DNA of 64,000 nucleotides from an uncultured Pelagibacteraceae bacterium (GTDB lineage Bacteria; Pseudomonadota; Alphaproteobacteria; Pelagibacterales; Pelagibacteraceae), in assembly GCA_902619595.1 (NCBI GenBank), contig CACNFE010000001.1, positions 62,001-126,000 of the forward strand, given 5' to 3'. This document shows, in pieces, positions 44,956 to 57,891 of this stretch. The notes beneath the pieces were generated by a model. It had not been told where the DNA came from. It ran no database searches and saw nothing but the letters and a program-made list of their open reading frames with translations. The translations under genes and the position numbers were made by a program. How positions within the stretch are numbered: the first letter of the stretch is position 1; every line of letters starts with the position of its first letter.

Positions 44956-46028
44956 TATATTATTTTATTGAGAGTTTTTATAAAAAGTGCATTTTCTCTA
45001 CTTGAACCTATGCTAACTCTTAGTTTATTTTTCATATTATAAATTTTCATATCTCTCAAAATAATACCTTTTTTTTCTAATTTTTTTAAAACATAATTAG
45101 CAGGTAGTTTACAAAAATCAAAATTAAGTAAGAAGAAATTTGGACCCGGTGAATTTGAAATGATTTTTTTACTTTCAAAAAATTTTTTTAGTTTTTTAGA
45201 CCAGTATAAATTATGTTTTATTGATTTAATTATAAATTGTTTATCTTTCAATGCCTCTGTTGCATAAAGTTGTGCCAATTTATTAACGTTAAATGGTGGC
45301 TTTATCTTGAAAAGTTCATTAATTATATTTTTTGGTCCATAACCCCAACCGACCCTCATTGAAGCAAGGCCGTATATCTTTGAAAAAGTTCTTAAGATAA
45401 AAACATTTTTACTGTTCTTGAATAAATTTAATCCATTTTGGTAGTCTTTATTTTTCATATATTCGAAATAAGCATCATCAATTACCAATAAGATTTTGTT
45501 ATTTAATTTTTTTCTTAAGTATTTAATTTCTTTAATCGTAATATAAGTTCCAGTTGGATTATTGGGGTTTGCGATGAAAACCATTTTAGTTTTATTTGTT
45601 GTATTGGAAAGAATATTTTTCACTGAAACTTTAAAATTTTCTTCTTTTGCAAATACTACTTTTGCTCCAACTATTTTTGAATATATTCTGTACATTAAAA
45701 AACTAAATTCTGGAACTATTACCTCATCATTTTTGTTTAAAAATAATTGGCAAAGCATTTGAATTATTTCATCAGATCCAGATCCACAAATAATTTTATT
45801 AAAGTCACAATTATATGTCTTTGAAATTTGTTTTCTTAAAATTTTACATTTACCATCTGGATACTTATCTATTTTTTTGTTATTGAAACTATATTTTTTA
45901 ATTTTTGAACTAAAACCCAATGCAGATTCATTAGCCGAAAGTTTGATCAAATTTTTTATATTTCCAATCCTTGATTTTCCGGGTTTATACGTTTCTATAT
46001 CAATTTTTCTAAATTTTAGCTGTTTCAT
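44955..46028 (-). CDS. hisC: histidinol-phosphate/aromatic aminotransferase
   Basis: The 357-residue class I/II PLP enzyme has SGSDEIIQMLCQLFLN, ANPNNPTGTYI, DDAYFEY, and the Schiff-base Lys in RTFSKIYGLASMRVGW. Pairing with tyrA suggests a dual role in histidine and aromatic amino acid transamination. It is divergent from metX; between them lies the metX promoter and a SAM-II riboswitch. Confidence 0.92.
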   Translation of the reverse strand: MKQLKFRKIDIETYKPGKSRIGNIKNLIKLSANESALGFSSKIKKYSFNNKKIDKYPDGKCKILRKQISKTYNCDFNKIICGSGSDEIIQMLCQLFLNKNDEVIVPEFSFLMYRIYSKIVGAKVVFAKEENFKVSVKNILSNTTNKTKMVFIANPNNPTGTYITIKEIKYLRKKLNNKILLVIDDAYFEYMKNKDYQNGLNLFKNSKNVFILRTFSKIYGLASMRVGWGYGPKNIINELFKIKPPFNVNKLAQLYATEALKDKQFIIKSIKHNLYWSKKLKKFFESKKIISNSPGPNFFLLNFDFCKLPANYVLKKLEKKGIILRDMKIYNMKNKLRVSIGSSRENALFIKTLNKII

Positions 46029-46097
46029 AATTATAAATTCAACCTTATAAATAAATTAACAAAATTTAATAGCAAAATTAGGTATATTTTTTTAAAA

Positions 46098-46126
46098 TTG
46101 ACATAACAAAAATCATTTAGTACATA
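46098..46126 (+). promoter_or_regulatory. predicted promoter of metX
   Basis: A perfect TTGACA (46098-46103) lies 17 bases before TACATA (46121-46126). The predicted start near 46132 coincides with the 5' end of the riboswitch P1 stem at 46133, which supports both calls. Confidence 0.6.
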
Positions 46127-46130
46127 AAAA

Positions 46131-46180
46131 GGGCGCTGATTTAACTGAATTGCGAGCGCGATAAAAAAACCGCTAAATAA
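46131..46180 (+). promoter_or_regulatory. SAM-II riboswitch upstream of metX
   Basis: P1 is GCGCT (46133-46137) with AGCGC (46155-46159). The loop holds GATTTAAC (46138-46145) and ATTGCG (46149-46154). GATAAA (46160-46165) and CGCTAA (46171-46176) follow, where GCG/CGC can pair as the P2 pseudoknot. This matches, nearly motif for motif, the SAM-II (metA/metX) riboswitch whose structure was solved from a Sargasso Sea metX leader. It is expected to bind S-adenosylmethionine and shut off metX. A run of eight T (46182-46189) follows directly. Confidence 0.88.
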
Positions 46181-46214
46181 GTTTTTTTTCTCTCTCAATT
46201 CACAAATATTAAAA

Positions 46215-47333
46215 ATGAATAAAATTGATAAAGTAAAAAAAATTATAGTAGAAAAACCACTAAAACTCGATTGTGGTAAGACTATCAAAGATTTTCCATT
46301 GGCTTATGAAACTTATGGAAAATTAAATGATAGAAAAGATAATGCAATTCTTGTTTTTCATGCTTTAACAGGTGACCAATTTGCTTCTGGTACAAACCCA
46401 ATTACAAATAAAGAGGGATGGTGGAATTATGCTCTTGGGCCAGGTAAAGCAATTGATACTAATAAATTTTTTGTGATTTGTGCAAATGTTATTGGTGGAT
46501 GTATGGGCTCATATGGTCCAAGCAATATAGGTGATAACGGTAAACCCTTTGGAACAAATTTTCCAGTAATAACTATTAATGATATGGTTAATGCTCAGTA
46601 TAACCTCTTAGATTTTTTTAAAATTAACAAGTTATTTTCTGTCATTGGTGGTTCTATGGGCGGAATGCAGGTACTTCAATTTGTCTCAAATTTTCCTGAA
46701 AAATCACATACTGCAATTCCAATTGCGTGTACTGCAAGTCATTCTGCTCAAAATATTGCATTAAATGAATTAGGAAGGCAGTCAATTATGGCTGACCATA
46801 ATTGGATGGACGGGTTTTATGTGGAGAATAAAAAAGTTCCTGATAAAGGGCTCGCTGTTGCGAGGATGGCTGCTCATATCACTTATTTGTCAAAAAAAGG
46901 TTTACAGGAAAAATTTGGAAGAAAGCTTCAAGAAAGAGATGATTTAAAATTTGGTTTTGATGCTGATTTTCAAATAGAAAGCTACCTAAGATATCAAGGC
47001 TCTGTTTTTGTAGATAGATTTGATGCAAATAGTTATTTATATATAACCAGAGCGATGGATTATTTTGATTTAACAAAACAATTCAATGGTAACTTATCTA
47101 AAGCTTTTGAAAAGACAAATTCTAAATTTTTTGTCATCTCATTTACATCTGACTGGTTATATCCAACATCTGAAAATAGAGATATAGTTATAGCTTTGAA
47201 CTCAATAAGTAAAGATGTAGGATTTATAGAAATAACATCAGATAAAGGGCACGATTCATTTTTATTGGATGTTCCAGATTTTCTTAGTGCAGTAAAAAAT
47301 TTTTTAGAAACCTCATATCAAAAATTAAAATGA
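46215..47333 (+). CDS. metX: homoserine O-acetyltransferase
   Basis: The 372-residue alpha/beta-hydrolase has the nucleophile Ser147 in GGSMGGMQ, Asp in SDWLYPTSE and His in DKGHDSFLLD. LTGDQFASG and the GSYGPSNIG oxyanion-side loop are typical of MetX. Some family members use succinyl-CoA; the sequence alone does not settle the acyl donor. metW follows with a 4-base overlap, the standard pair. Expression is probably controlled by the SAM-II riboswitch in its leader. Confidence 0.94.
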   Translation: MNKIDKVKKIIVEKPLKLDCGKTIKDFPLAYETYGKLNDRKDNAILVFHALTGDQFASGTNPITNKEGWWNYALGPGKAIDTNKFFVICANVIGGCMGSYGPSNIGDNGKPFGTNFPVITINDMVNAQYNLLDFFKINKLFSVIGGSMGGMQVLQFVSNFPEKSHTAIPIACTASHSAQNIALNELGRQSIMADHNWMDGFYVENKKVPDKGLAVARMAAHITYLSKKGLQEKFGRKLQERDDLKFGFDADFQIESYLRYQGSVFVDRFDANSYLYITRAMDYFDLTKQFNGNLSKAFEKTNSKFFVISFTSDWLYPTSENRDIVIALNSISKDVGFIEITSDKGHDSFLLDVPDFLSAVKNFLETSYQKLK

Positions 47334-47884
47334 AAAAAGAATTTTTTGAAATATCAAAGTTATTAAAAAAAAACTCTAAGGTATTAGATGTTGGATGCGG
47401 TGATGGCGAATTAATGAAATATATAACTGAAAATATAACAGAAAACGTAAGAGGTCTTGAAATTTCTAAAAATAATATTCAAAAATGCATCGCAAAAGGG
47501 CTTACGGTAATAGAAGGGGATGCAGAAAAAGATTTACGACAATTCCCAAATTCTTCATATGATTTTGTGATATTGAGCCAAACACTTCAAGCTTTTCTTG
47601 ACCCAGAGAATGTTATAAATGAACTCTTGAGAGTTGGAAAAAAAGCTATTGTATCTATACCAAATTTTGGTCATTGGAGAGTCAGATTAAATCTTCTTTT
47701 TAAAGGCCAAATGCCTATCACAGAAAATCTGCCAAATGAATGGTATAACACACCTAATTTACATATGTGTACGATAAGAGACTTTGTAAATTTTTGTAAC
47801 AAAAAAAAAATAAAAATTGATTGTCCAAACTTATTTTATGTAAATTTATTTTCAGAACTTGGAATTTTTATTATTGAAAAATAG
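47330..47884 (+). CDS. metW: methionine biosynthesis protein MetW
   Basis: The 184-residue protein has the SAM-methyltransferase-like motif VLDVGCGDGELMKYI and the MetW signatures RGLEISKNNI and SQTLQAFLDP, ending with FGHWRVRLNLLFKGQMP and NLHMCTIRDF. It is always linked to metX and needed for homoserine acylation in some bacteria. It overlaps metX and gloB follows at once. Confidence 0.95.
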   Translation: MKKEFFEISKLLKKNSKVLDVGCGDGELMKYITENITENVRGLEISKNNIQKCIAKGLTVIEGDAEKDLRQFPNSSYDFVILSQTLQAFLDPENVINELLRVGKKAIVSIPNFGHWRVRLNLLFKGQMPITENLPNEWYNTPNLHMCTIRDFVNFCNKKKIKIDCPNLFYVNLFSELGIFIIEK

Positions 47885-48601
47885 ATGAATGTCGAAATTA
47901 TAAAATGTTTGAAGGATAATTATTCTTATCTAATTACTGATAGTGATAGAAATAGTATTGTAATTGATCCTAGTGAATCAGATCCAATAATAAAAATTAT
48001 AGAAAAAAAAAAATTAAATTTAAAATTTATATTAAATACACACCATCATTTTGATCATATTGGTGGAAATGATGAATTAAAAAAGAAATATTCGTCAGAG
48101 ATTGTGGGTTTTAAAAAAGATAAGGATAGAATACCTGGTATAGATATTTCTGTTTCTGACAACGAAGTATGGAAATCGGGAAATTTTGAAGCTAAAATTA
48201 TTTATATACCAGGACATACATCGGGTCATATTGCTTTCTATTTTTATAAGAATGAAATTTTATTTTCTGGTGATACTCTTTTTTCTTTAGGATGTGGTAG
48301 AGTATTTGAGGGAACGCATGAAGATATGTATAACTCTTTATCTAAATTCAAAAGTTTACCACCAAGTACTAAAGTTTACTGTGGTCATGAATATACTTAT
48401 AATAATTCATTATTTTGTATTAAGTATGATAGTGAAAATATTATGTTAAAAAAAAAAATAATCGAAATAGAAAAAAAGTTAAGAAAAAAAGAACCTACAA
48501 TTCCCTCAACAATTAAAGATGAATTAGAATGCAATATTTTCCTAAGAGCAAAAACTCTTGCGGAGTTTTCAAAACTAAGAGATTTAAAGGATAATTTTTA
48601 G
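47885..48601 (+). CDS. gloB: hydroxyacylglutathione hydrolase (glyoxalase II)
   Basis: The 238-residue metallo-beta-lactamase-fold enzyme has the metal motif THHHFDHIGG, then PGHTSGHIAFYF, FSGDTLFSLGCGRVFEGT and CGHEYTYNN. It hydrolyses S-lactoylglutathione in methylglyoxal detoxification. Its ATG follows directly after the metW stop. The rplU operon promoter lies just behind its own stop. Confidence 0.93.
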   Translation: MNVEIIKCLKDNYSYLITDSDRNSIVIDPSESDPIIKIIEKKKLNLKFILNTHHHFDHIGGNDELKKKYSSEIVGFKKDKDRIPGIDISVSDNEVWKSGNFEAKIIYIPGHTSGHIAFYFYKNEILFSGDTLFSLGCGRVFEGTHEDMYNSLSKFKSLPPSTKVYCGHEYTYNNSLFCIKYDSENIMLKKKIIEIEKKLRKKEPTIPSTIKDELECNIFLRAKTLAEFSKLRDLKDNF

Positions 48602-48611
48602 TTTATTAGCC

Positions 48612-48639
48612 TTGACTAAAATAGGTCTAGAACTATATT
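48612..48639 (+). promoter_or_regulatory. predicted promoter of the rplU-rpmA-obgE operon
   Basis: TTGACT (48612-48617) and TATATT (48634-48639) are 16 bases apart in the 64-base gap after gloB. The start near 48646 leaves a leader of about 20 bases before rplU. Confidence 0.6.
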
Positions 48640-48665
48640 GCTTCTATAAAAATTAGAAAGTAAAT

Positions 48666-49067
48666 ATGTCTTTTGCAATAATTAAAACAGGTGGTAAACA
48701 GTATAAAGTAAGAGCTGGAGAAATACTTAAGGTAGAAAGGCTGGATTTAAAATCGACAAGCCCAAAAATTGAGTTTAAAGATGTTCTTGCTTATGGAGAT
48801 GATAAGACTTCTGAAATTGGATCCCCAAAAATAGATGGTGCTAAGGTTGAAGCAAACTTAGTAAAGAATGGAAAAAATAGAACTGTTTTAATTTTTAAAA
48901 AAAGAAGAAGAAAAAATTCTAGAAGAAAGAATGGACACAGACAGGAATTTTCATTAATTAAGATTAATAAAATTTTCTCAAAAGATGGGAAAGTATTTTC
49001 TGAAGTTAAAGAGAGTGTTGCAGATACAAAAAAAAAAGAAATTAAGAAAGAGGCAAAGAAAGAGTAA
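48666..49067 (+). CDS. rplU: 50S ribosomal protein L21
   Basis: The 133-residue protein has the L21 start FAIIKTGGKQYKVRAGE and the KRRRKNSRRKNGHRQ block. The C-terminus carries an extra charged Lys/Glu tail of about 30 residues beyond the E. coli length, as in other alphaproteobacteria. It is followed by rpmA and obgE, the conserved order. Confidence 0.96.
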   Translation: MSFAIIKTGGKQYKVRAGEILKVERLDLKSTSPKIEFKDVLAYGDDKTSEIGSPKIDGAKVEANLVKNGKNRTVLIFKKRRRKNSRRKNGHRQEFSLIKINKIFSKDGKVFSEVKESVADTKKKEIKKEAKKE

Positions 49068-49078
49068 TTAGGTAATTT

Positions 49079-49333
49079 ATGGCAACAAAAAAAGCAGGTG
49101 GATCATCGAGAAATGGAAGAGACAGCGCCGGCAGAAGGCTAGGTGTTAAGAAGTATGGTGGTCAGCAAGTAATTCCTGGTAATATAATTGTAAGACAAAG
49201 AGGAACTAAGATTTTCCCTGGCGAGCACGTTGGCATGGGAAAAGATCATTCGATATTCTCAAAAATAAAAGGAACAGTTAAGTTTAAAAAAAGTAAATCA
49301 GACAGAACTTTTGTTTCTGTAAAACCCAATTAA
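49079..49333 (+). CDS. rpmA: 50S ribosomal protein L27
   Basis: The 84-residue protein starts [20 protein letters not shown] and contains LGVKKYGGQ and the glycine-rich N-terminus that reaches the peptidyl-transferase centre. No N-terminal extension requiring proteolysis is present, as in most Gram-negatives. Confidence 0.97.
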   Translation: MATKKAGGSSRNGRDSAGRRLGVKKYGGQQVIPGNIIVRQRGTKIFPGEHVGMGKDHSIFSKIKGTVKFKKSKSDRTFVSVKPN

Positions 49334-49352
49334 TCAATACAACTAAAAATAA

Positions 49353-51443
<2,091 letters not shown>

Positions 51444-51444
<1 letters not shown>

Positions 51445-52694
51445 TGAAAAAGTATTTAGATAAAATTGGAAAAAATTCAAAAAAAGCATCTATTAAATCG
51501 GTAACAACAACTAAGAAAAACAAAGTTTTAATCGATTTTGCAAATCTAATAAAAAAAAATAGAACAAAAATAATATATCAAAATAAAAAAGATCAAAAGT
51601 ATGCGATAAAAAAAGGTATTAAAAATAATATGATCGAAAGATTAATTTTAAACTCAACAAGATTAAAACAAATCGAAAAATCAGTTGTTAAAATTGCGAA
51701 TTTAAAGGATCCTGTAGATAAAACTCTTTTGATGTGGAAAAGACCTAATGGACTTAAAATAAAAAAAGTTACAATACCTATCGGTGTTATAGGAATAATT
51801 TATGAAAGTAGGCCCAATGTCACTTCTGACGTTTCAAGTCTTTGTTTTAAATCTGGTAATCCAGTCATTCTAAAAGGTGGATCAGAAGCATTTAATAGTA
51901 ACAAAATATTAGTACATTTATTTAAAGAAGCTTTAAAGAGAAATAGTGTTGATCCTAATTATGTTCAACTAATTGAAAATAAAAGTAGAAAATCAGTATC
52001 TTATATGCTCACTAAAATGAGTAAGTATATTGATGTTATAATACCAAGAGGTGGGAAAAACTTAGTTAAAGAGGTTCAAAAAAGATCGACGGTACCATAT
52101 ATAGGTCACTTAGAAGGTATATGTCATACTTATATTGATAAATTTGCAAAATTAGAGATGGCAAAAAAAATTATTTATAATGCAAAGTTAAGAAATACAG
52201 CAATTTGCGGTGCTACTGAAACTGTTTTATTTCATGAAAAAATAATTAAAACTTTTATCAATCCAATTCTGAGTTTTTTGCAAAAAAATGGATGTGAAAT
52301 TTATGCTGATGATAAAATCAGAAAAATTTACAAAGGAAAATTAAAAATAGCTAGTCCATCAGACTGGTCAAGAGAATACTTGAGTCCAAAAATATCTGTA
52401 AAAGTAGTCCAAAATACTTGGGAAGCTATAAATCATATTAACAAGTATGGTACTATGCATACAGATGCAATCGTAACCTCCAAAAAGTCAGAAGCTGTAC
52501 TTTTTGTTAAAAACGTAAAAAGTTCTATTGCAATTCACAATTCTTCGACACAATTTGCAGATGGAGAGGAGTTCGGTTTTGGTGGTGAGGTTGGTATTTC
52601 AACAAATAAAATACCTCCACGTGGACCAGTTGGTTTAAATGAACTTGTTACCTACAAATATGAAGTTTATGGTTCAGGACAAATAAGAAAATAA
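51444..52694 (+). CDS. proA: gamma-glutamyl phosphate reductase
   Basis: The 416-residue aldehyde-dehydrogenase-fold enzyme has IPIGVIGIIYESRPNVTSD, LKGGSEAFNSN, PRGGKNL and the catalytic Cys in RNTAICGATETVL, with EFGFGGEVGISTNKI near the end. It reduces glutamyl phosphate to the semialdehyde for proline. Followed by nadD after 1 base. Confidence 0.95.
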
Positions 52695-52695
52695 A

Positions 52696-53220
52696 TTGAA
52701 TAGTATAATAAAAAAAATTGGAATATTGGGTGGAACGTTTGATCCTGCGCACTTAGGGCATATAAAAATATCTAAAGAAGCAAAAAAAAAGTTTAAATTA
52801 GAAAAAGTTTATTGGGCAGTTACCAATAAAAATCCATTTAAAAGCAAAAGCAAAAAAAGTTTAAATGATAGGATAAATTATGCAAAAAAAATTAATAAAA
52901 AAAATAAATTTATATCTATTAAATGTTACGAAAATAAAATTAACTCTAATAGAACAATTGATCTTGTTAAATATTTTAAAAAGAAAAATAATAAAAAAAA
53001 AATCTATTTTATAATGGGGGCCGATAATTTAATAAATCTTCATAAGTGGGAAAAATGGAGTCAACTCACAAAATTATGCGAAATCCTAGTTTTTGACAGA
53101 ACAAAATATAAATCTAAATCTTTAAAATCAAAATCATACAAAAAATTAGCTAATAAGGGGCTTAGGTTTATTAACTTTAAAAAGGTAAATATTTCATCTT
53201 CTAAATTAAGAAAAATTTGA
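52696..53220 (+). CDS. nadD: nicotinate-nucleotide adenylyltransferase (short C-terminus)
   Basis: The 174-residue enzyme starts with TTG at 52696. It has GILGGTFDPAHLGHIKI with the HxGH motif, IMGADNL and the late ISSSKLRK motif at 166-173. It makes NaAD for NAD synthesis. The protein ends one residue after the ISSxxxR motif, where most NadD proteins continue about 20-40 residues (PxxVxxYI helix). rsfS starts 17 bases later, so no continuation exists in another frame; the tail seems truly lost. Confidence 0.88.
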   Translation: MNSIIKKIGILGGTFDPAHLGHIKISKEAKKKFKLEKVYWAVTNKNPFKSKSKKSLNDRINYAKKINKKNKFISIKCYENKINSNRTIDLVKYFKKKNNKKKIYFIMGADNLINLHKWEKWSQLTKLCEILVFDRTKYKSKSLKSKSYKKLANKGLRFINFKKVNISSSKLRKI

Positions 53221-53237
53221 TAGTCTTAATTTAATTA

Positions 53238-53588
53238 ATGGATAAAATTTCAGATTTAAAAACAATAATCTTAAAAACATTAGATAATAACAAGGCTTTA
53301 GATATAGTTAGTATTGATTTGACTGATAAAAGCTCAATTGCAGATCATATGATTATTGCTAGCGGTACATCATCTCGACACATACAAGCTCTTTCAGAAC
53401 AGGTTTTACAAAAGCTTAAGTTAAATGGTTTAAAGCATTGTAAAATTGAGGGGAGTGAAAGTAACGACTGGAAATTAATTGATGGCATAGATGTAATAAT
53501 TCATATTTTTAACCCTGAAAAAAGAAAGTTTTATGAACTTGAAAAAATGTGGTCAGAGTTAATACCTAAAGAGAAAGTCTTAATATGA
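53238..53588 (+). CDS. rsfS: ribosome silencing factor RsfS
   Basis: The 116-residue protein has KALDIVSIDLTDKSSIADHMIIASGTSSRHIQAL-type sequence and GSESNDWKLIDGIDVIIHIF, the RsfS (YbeB) signature. It binds L14 and blocks subunit joining under starvation. In many alphaproteobacteria rlmH follows here; instead ctpA follows directly, overlapping by 4 bases. Confidence 0.95.
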   Translation: MDKISDLKTIILKTLDNNKALDIVSIDLTDKSSIADHMIIASGTSSRHIQALSEQVLQKLKLNGLKHCKIEGSESNDWKLIDGIDVIIHIFNPEKRKFYELEKMWSELIPKEKVLI

Positions 53589-54727
53589 TAAGAGTTAAAA
53601 TCATAATATTCTTTATCTTATTGAATTTATTTTTAGTTAAAAATTTTTTATCCGCGTCTGAAGAAAATATTTACGACAAGATTGATTTATTTGGAGAAGT
53701 TTTAAATAAGATAAATAAAGAATATGTTGAGGAGATTGATCAATCTGAGGCAATGGATGCAGCAATAAACGGAGTTTTGCAATCCTTAGATCCATATTCT
53801 GCATATATGTCACCTGAGTCTTTTGAAAATATGCAAACTGAAACCAGCGGAGAATTTGGTGGTTTAGGTATTGAGGTGAGCATGGAGGCAGGGGTTGTTA
53901 AAGTTATATCTCCATTAGACGACTCTCCTGCTTACGAGGCTGGTGTTAAAGCTGGAGATTATATTGTAAAAATAAATAATATTCAGGTTCAAGGAAAAAC
54001 TCTTAATGAAGCTGTTGAAATAATGAGAGGACCAGTTGGATCAGATATTGAAATCACAGTGAGGCGCAAAGGAGTTAAAAAGGCTCTAGTTTTTAATATA
54101 ACTAGAAAAATTATAAAAGTAAGATCAGTCAAATCAAAAATAATTGACAACAATATAGGTTACATAAGGCTAACAGCATTTAACGAAAATAGTAGTAATC
54201 AAATTAAAAAAAAAATTAACGAATTTAATAAAAATGAAAATATTGAAAAATTTATTTTAGATCTAAGGAATAATCCAGGTGGACTGCTTTCTCAAGCAAT
54301 CAAAATAACTGATTTTTTTCTTTCAAGTGGTGAAATAGTTTCGACTAAATCTCGACAAGAAAATGAAAATAGAAAATGGTTTGCACAAGCTGGTGACATA
54401 TTAAATGGAGAAACTTTGGTAGTTTTAATCAATAACGGATCTGCCTCTGCATCAGAAATAGTTGCTGGAGCTTTAAAAGACCATAAAAGAGCAATTTTAG
54501 TTGGTGAAAATAGTTACGGAAAAGGATCTGTGCAATCAATAATACCTTTAAGAAATAAAGGAGCGATCAGATTGACAATTTCCAAGTATTATTTGCCTTC
54601 GGGTGAATCTATTTCTGAAGTTGGTGTTTCGCCTGATATAGTTGTAGCAGAGGATAATGATAATTTTAGAATAGATACTGATAGTGATAATCAATTAACT
54701 TACGCAATAAAATTATTAAATGGATAA
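53585..54727 (+). CDS. ctpA: C-terminal processing protease (S41)
   Basis: The 380-residue protein has an N-terminal signal segment (IIIFFILLNLFLVKNFLSA), a PDZ domain (GLGIEVSMEAGVVKVISPL; AGVKAGDYIVKIN) and the S41 catalytic block with Ser in NNGSASASEIVAGAL and Lys in ENSYGKGSVQ. It degrades or trims periplasmic proteins, often cell-wall hydrolases. The EnvC/M23 gene that often sits upstream in alphaproteobacteria is missing. Confidence 0.95.
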   Translation: MIRVKIIIFFILLNLFLVKNFLSASEENIYDKIDLFGEVLNKINKEYVEEIDQSEAMDAAINGVLQSLDPYSAYMSPESFENMQTETSGEFGGLGIEVSMEAGVVKVISPLDDSPAYEAGVKAGDYIVKINNIQVQGKTLNEAVEIMRGPVGSDIEITVRRKGVKKALVFNITRKIIKVRSVKSKIIDNNIGYIRLTAFNENSSNQIKKKINEFNKNENIEKFILDLRNNPGGLLSQAIKITDFFLSSGEIVSTKSRQENENRKWFAQAGDILNGETLVVLINNGSASASEIVAGALKDHKRAILVGENSYGKGSVQSIIPLRNKGAIRLTISKYYLPSGESISEVGVSPDIVVAEDNDNFRIDTDSDNQLTYAIKLLNG

Positions 54728-55208
54728 GGCAGTAAAAGATTTTAAAAATCTTCCATTGCGTGAAGGCGTAGGTATCGTATTACTCAATAAAGATAACAAA
54801 GTTTTTGTTGCAAAAAGAATTGATAATCCGAATAACTATTGGCAAATGCCACAAGGTGGAATGGATCCAGGAGAAACTCATCATGAGGCTGCTATAAGAG
54901 AATTATATGAGGAGACAAGTATAAAAAGTGTTAAACTAATTAAAGAGATAGATGATTACACCGTATATAACTTACCTAAACGTTTATTAGGAATTATCTG
55001 GAAAGGAAAATATAAAGGTCAGAAACAAAAATGGTTTATCATGAAATTCTTAGGACATGATTCGGAAATTAATATTAAAACAAAAAAGCCAGAGTTTTTA
55101 GAGTGGCGGTGGATTGAATCTAATTCTATCACAAAAAATGTAGTAGATTTTAAAATAGAAGTTTATAAAAAAGTTCAGGTTGAATTAAACAAGGTTTTGT
55201 CTAATTAG
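54720..55208 (+). CDS. rppH: RNA pyrophosphohydrolase
   Basis: The 162-residue Nudix enzyme has the Nudix box at about 47-69 (GGMDPGE, REL.EE) and the RppH features VFVAKRID, NNYWQMPQGG and a C-terminal WRWIESN. It removes pyrophosphate from RNA 5' ends and starts mRNA decay. It overlaps ctpA by 8 bases and the convergent atpC end by 8 bases. Confidence 0.95.
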   Translation: MDKAVKDFKNLPLREGVGIVLLNKDNKVFVAKRIDNPNNYWQMPQGGMDPGETHHEAAIRELYEETSIKSVKLIKEIDDYTVYNLPKRLLGIIWKGKYKGQKQKWFIMKFLGHDSEINIKTKKPEFLEWRWIESNSITKNVVDFKIEVYKKVQVELNKVLSN

Positions 55209-55598
55209 CAACAATAGACTTTAAACTATCAATTTTTTGTGAAATCAAAAATCTCTGTTGATCGGTTATTCCCTCTTTTAAAAGACTTTTTTCGGCCTCT
55301 TGGATAGAATTGTCAATAAAGCTCTTATCTAATTTATCAAGCTTTATAACTTTGCTTGTTAATATAGATAGAGTATCATCTTTGAATTCTAAAATACCAT
55401 CTTCAATATAAAATTTTTCTTCGGCATTATTACGATAGATTTTCATAATACCAGGTTTTAAAAAAGAAATTATTGAAATATGATTTTTCAAAATACCCAT
55501 TTCTCCCTCGTAAGCAGGAACAACAACCTCATTAACATCATCTGCTGATAAAAAAGATTTTTCAGGATTTACAATTTCTAAATTAAACAATTCACTCA

Positions 55599-55599
<1 letters not shown>
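55201..55599 (-). CDS. atpC: ATP synthase F1 epsilon subunit
   Basis: The 132-residue protein has the beta-sandwich domain (LEIVNPEKSFLSADDVNEVVVPAYEGEMGIL) and a shorter C-terminal helical pair. It couples gamma rotation and can inhibit ATP hydrolysis. It is the last gene of atpHAGDC, abutting atpD directly. Confidence 0.95.
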
Positions 55600-57889
<2,290 letters not shown>

Positions 57890-57891
57890 AA

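Noticed and set aside
46031-46288. An 85-codon open frame on the minus strand over the metX leader
   Set aside because: It covers the SAM-II riboswitch and the metX N-terminus and has no recognisable domain; the conserved RNA structure explains the region better.
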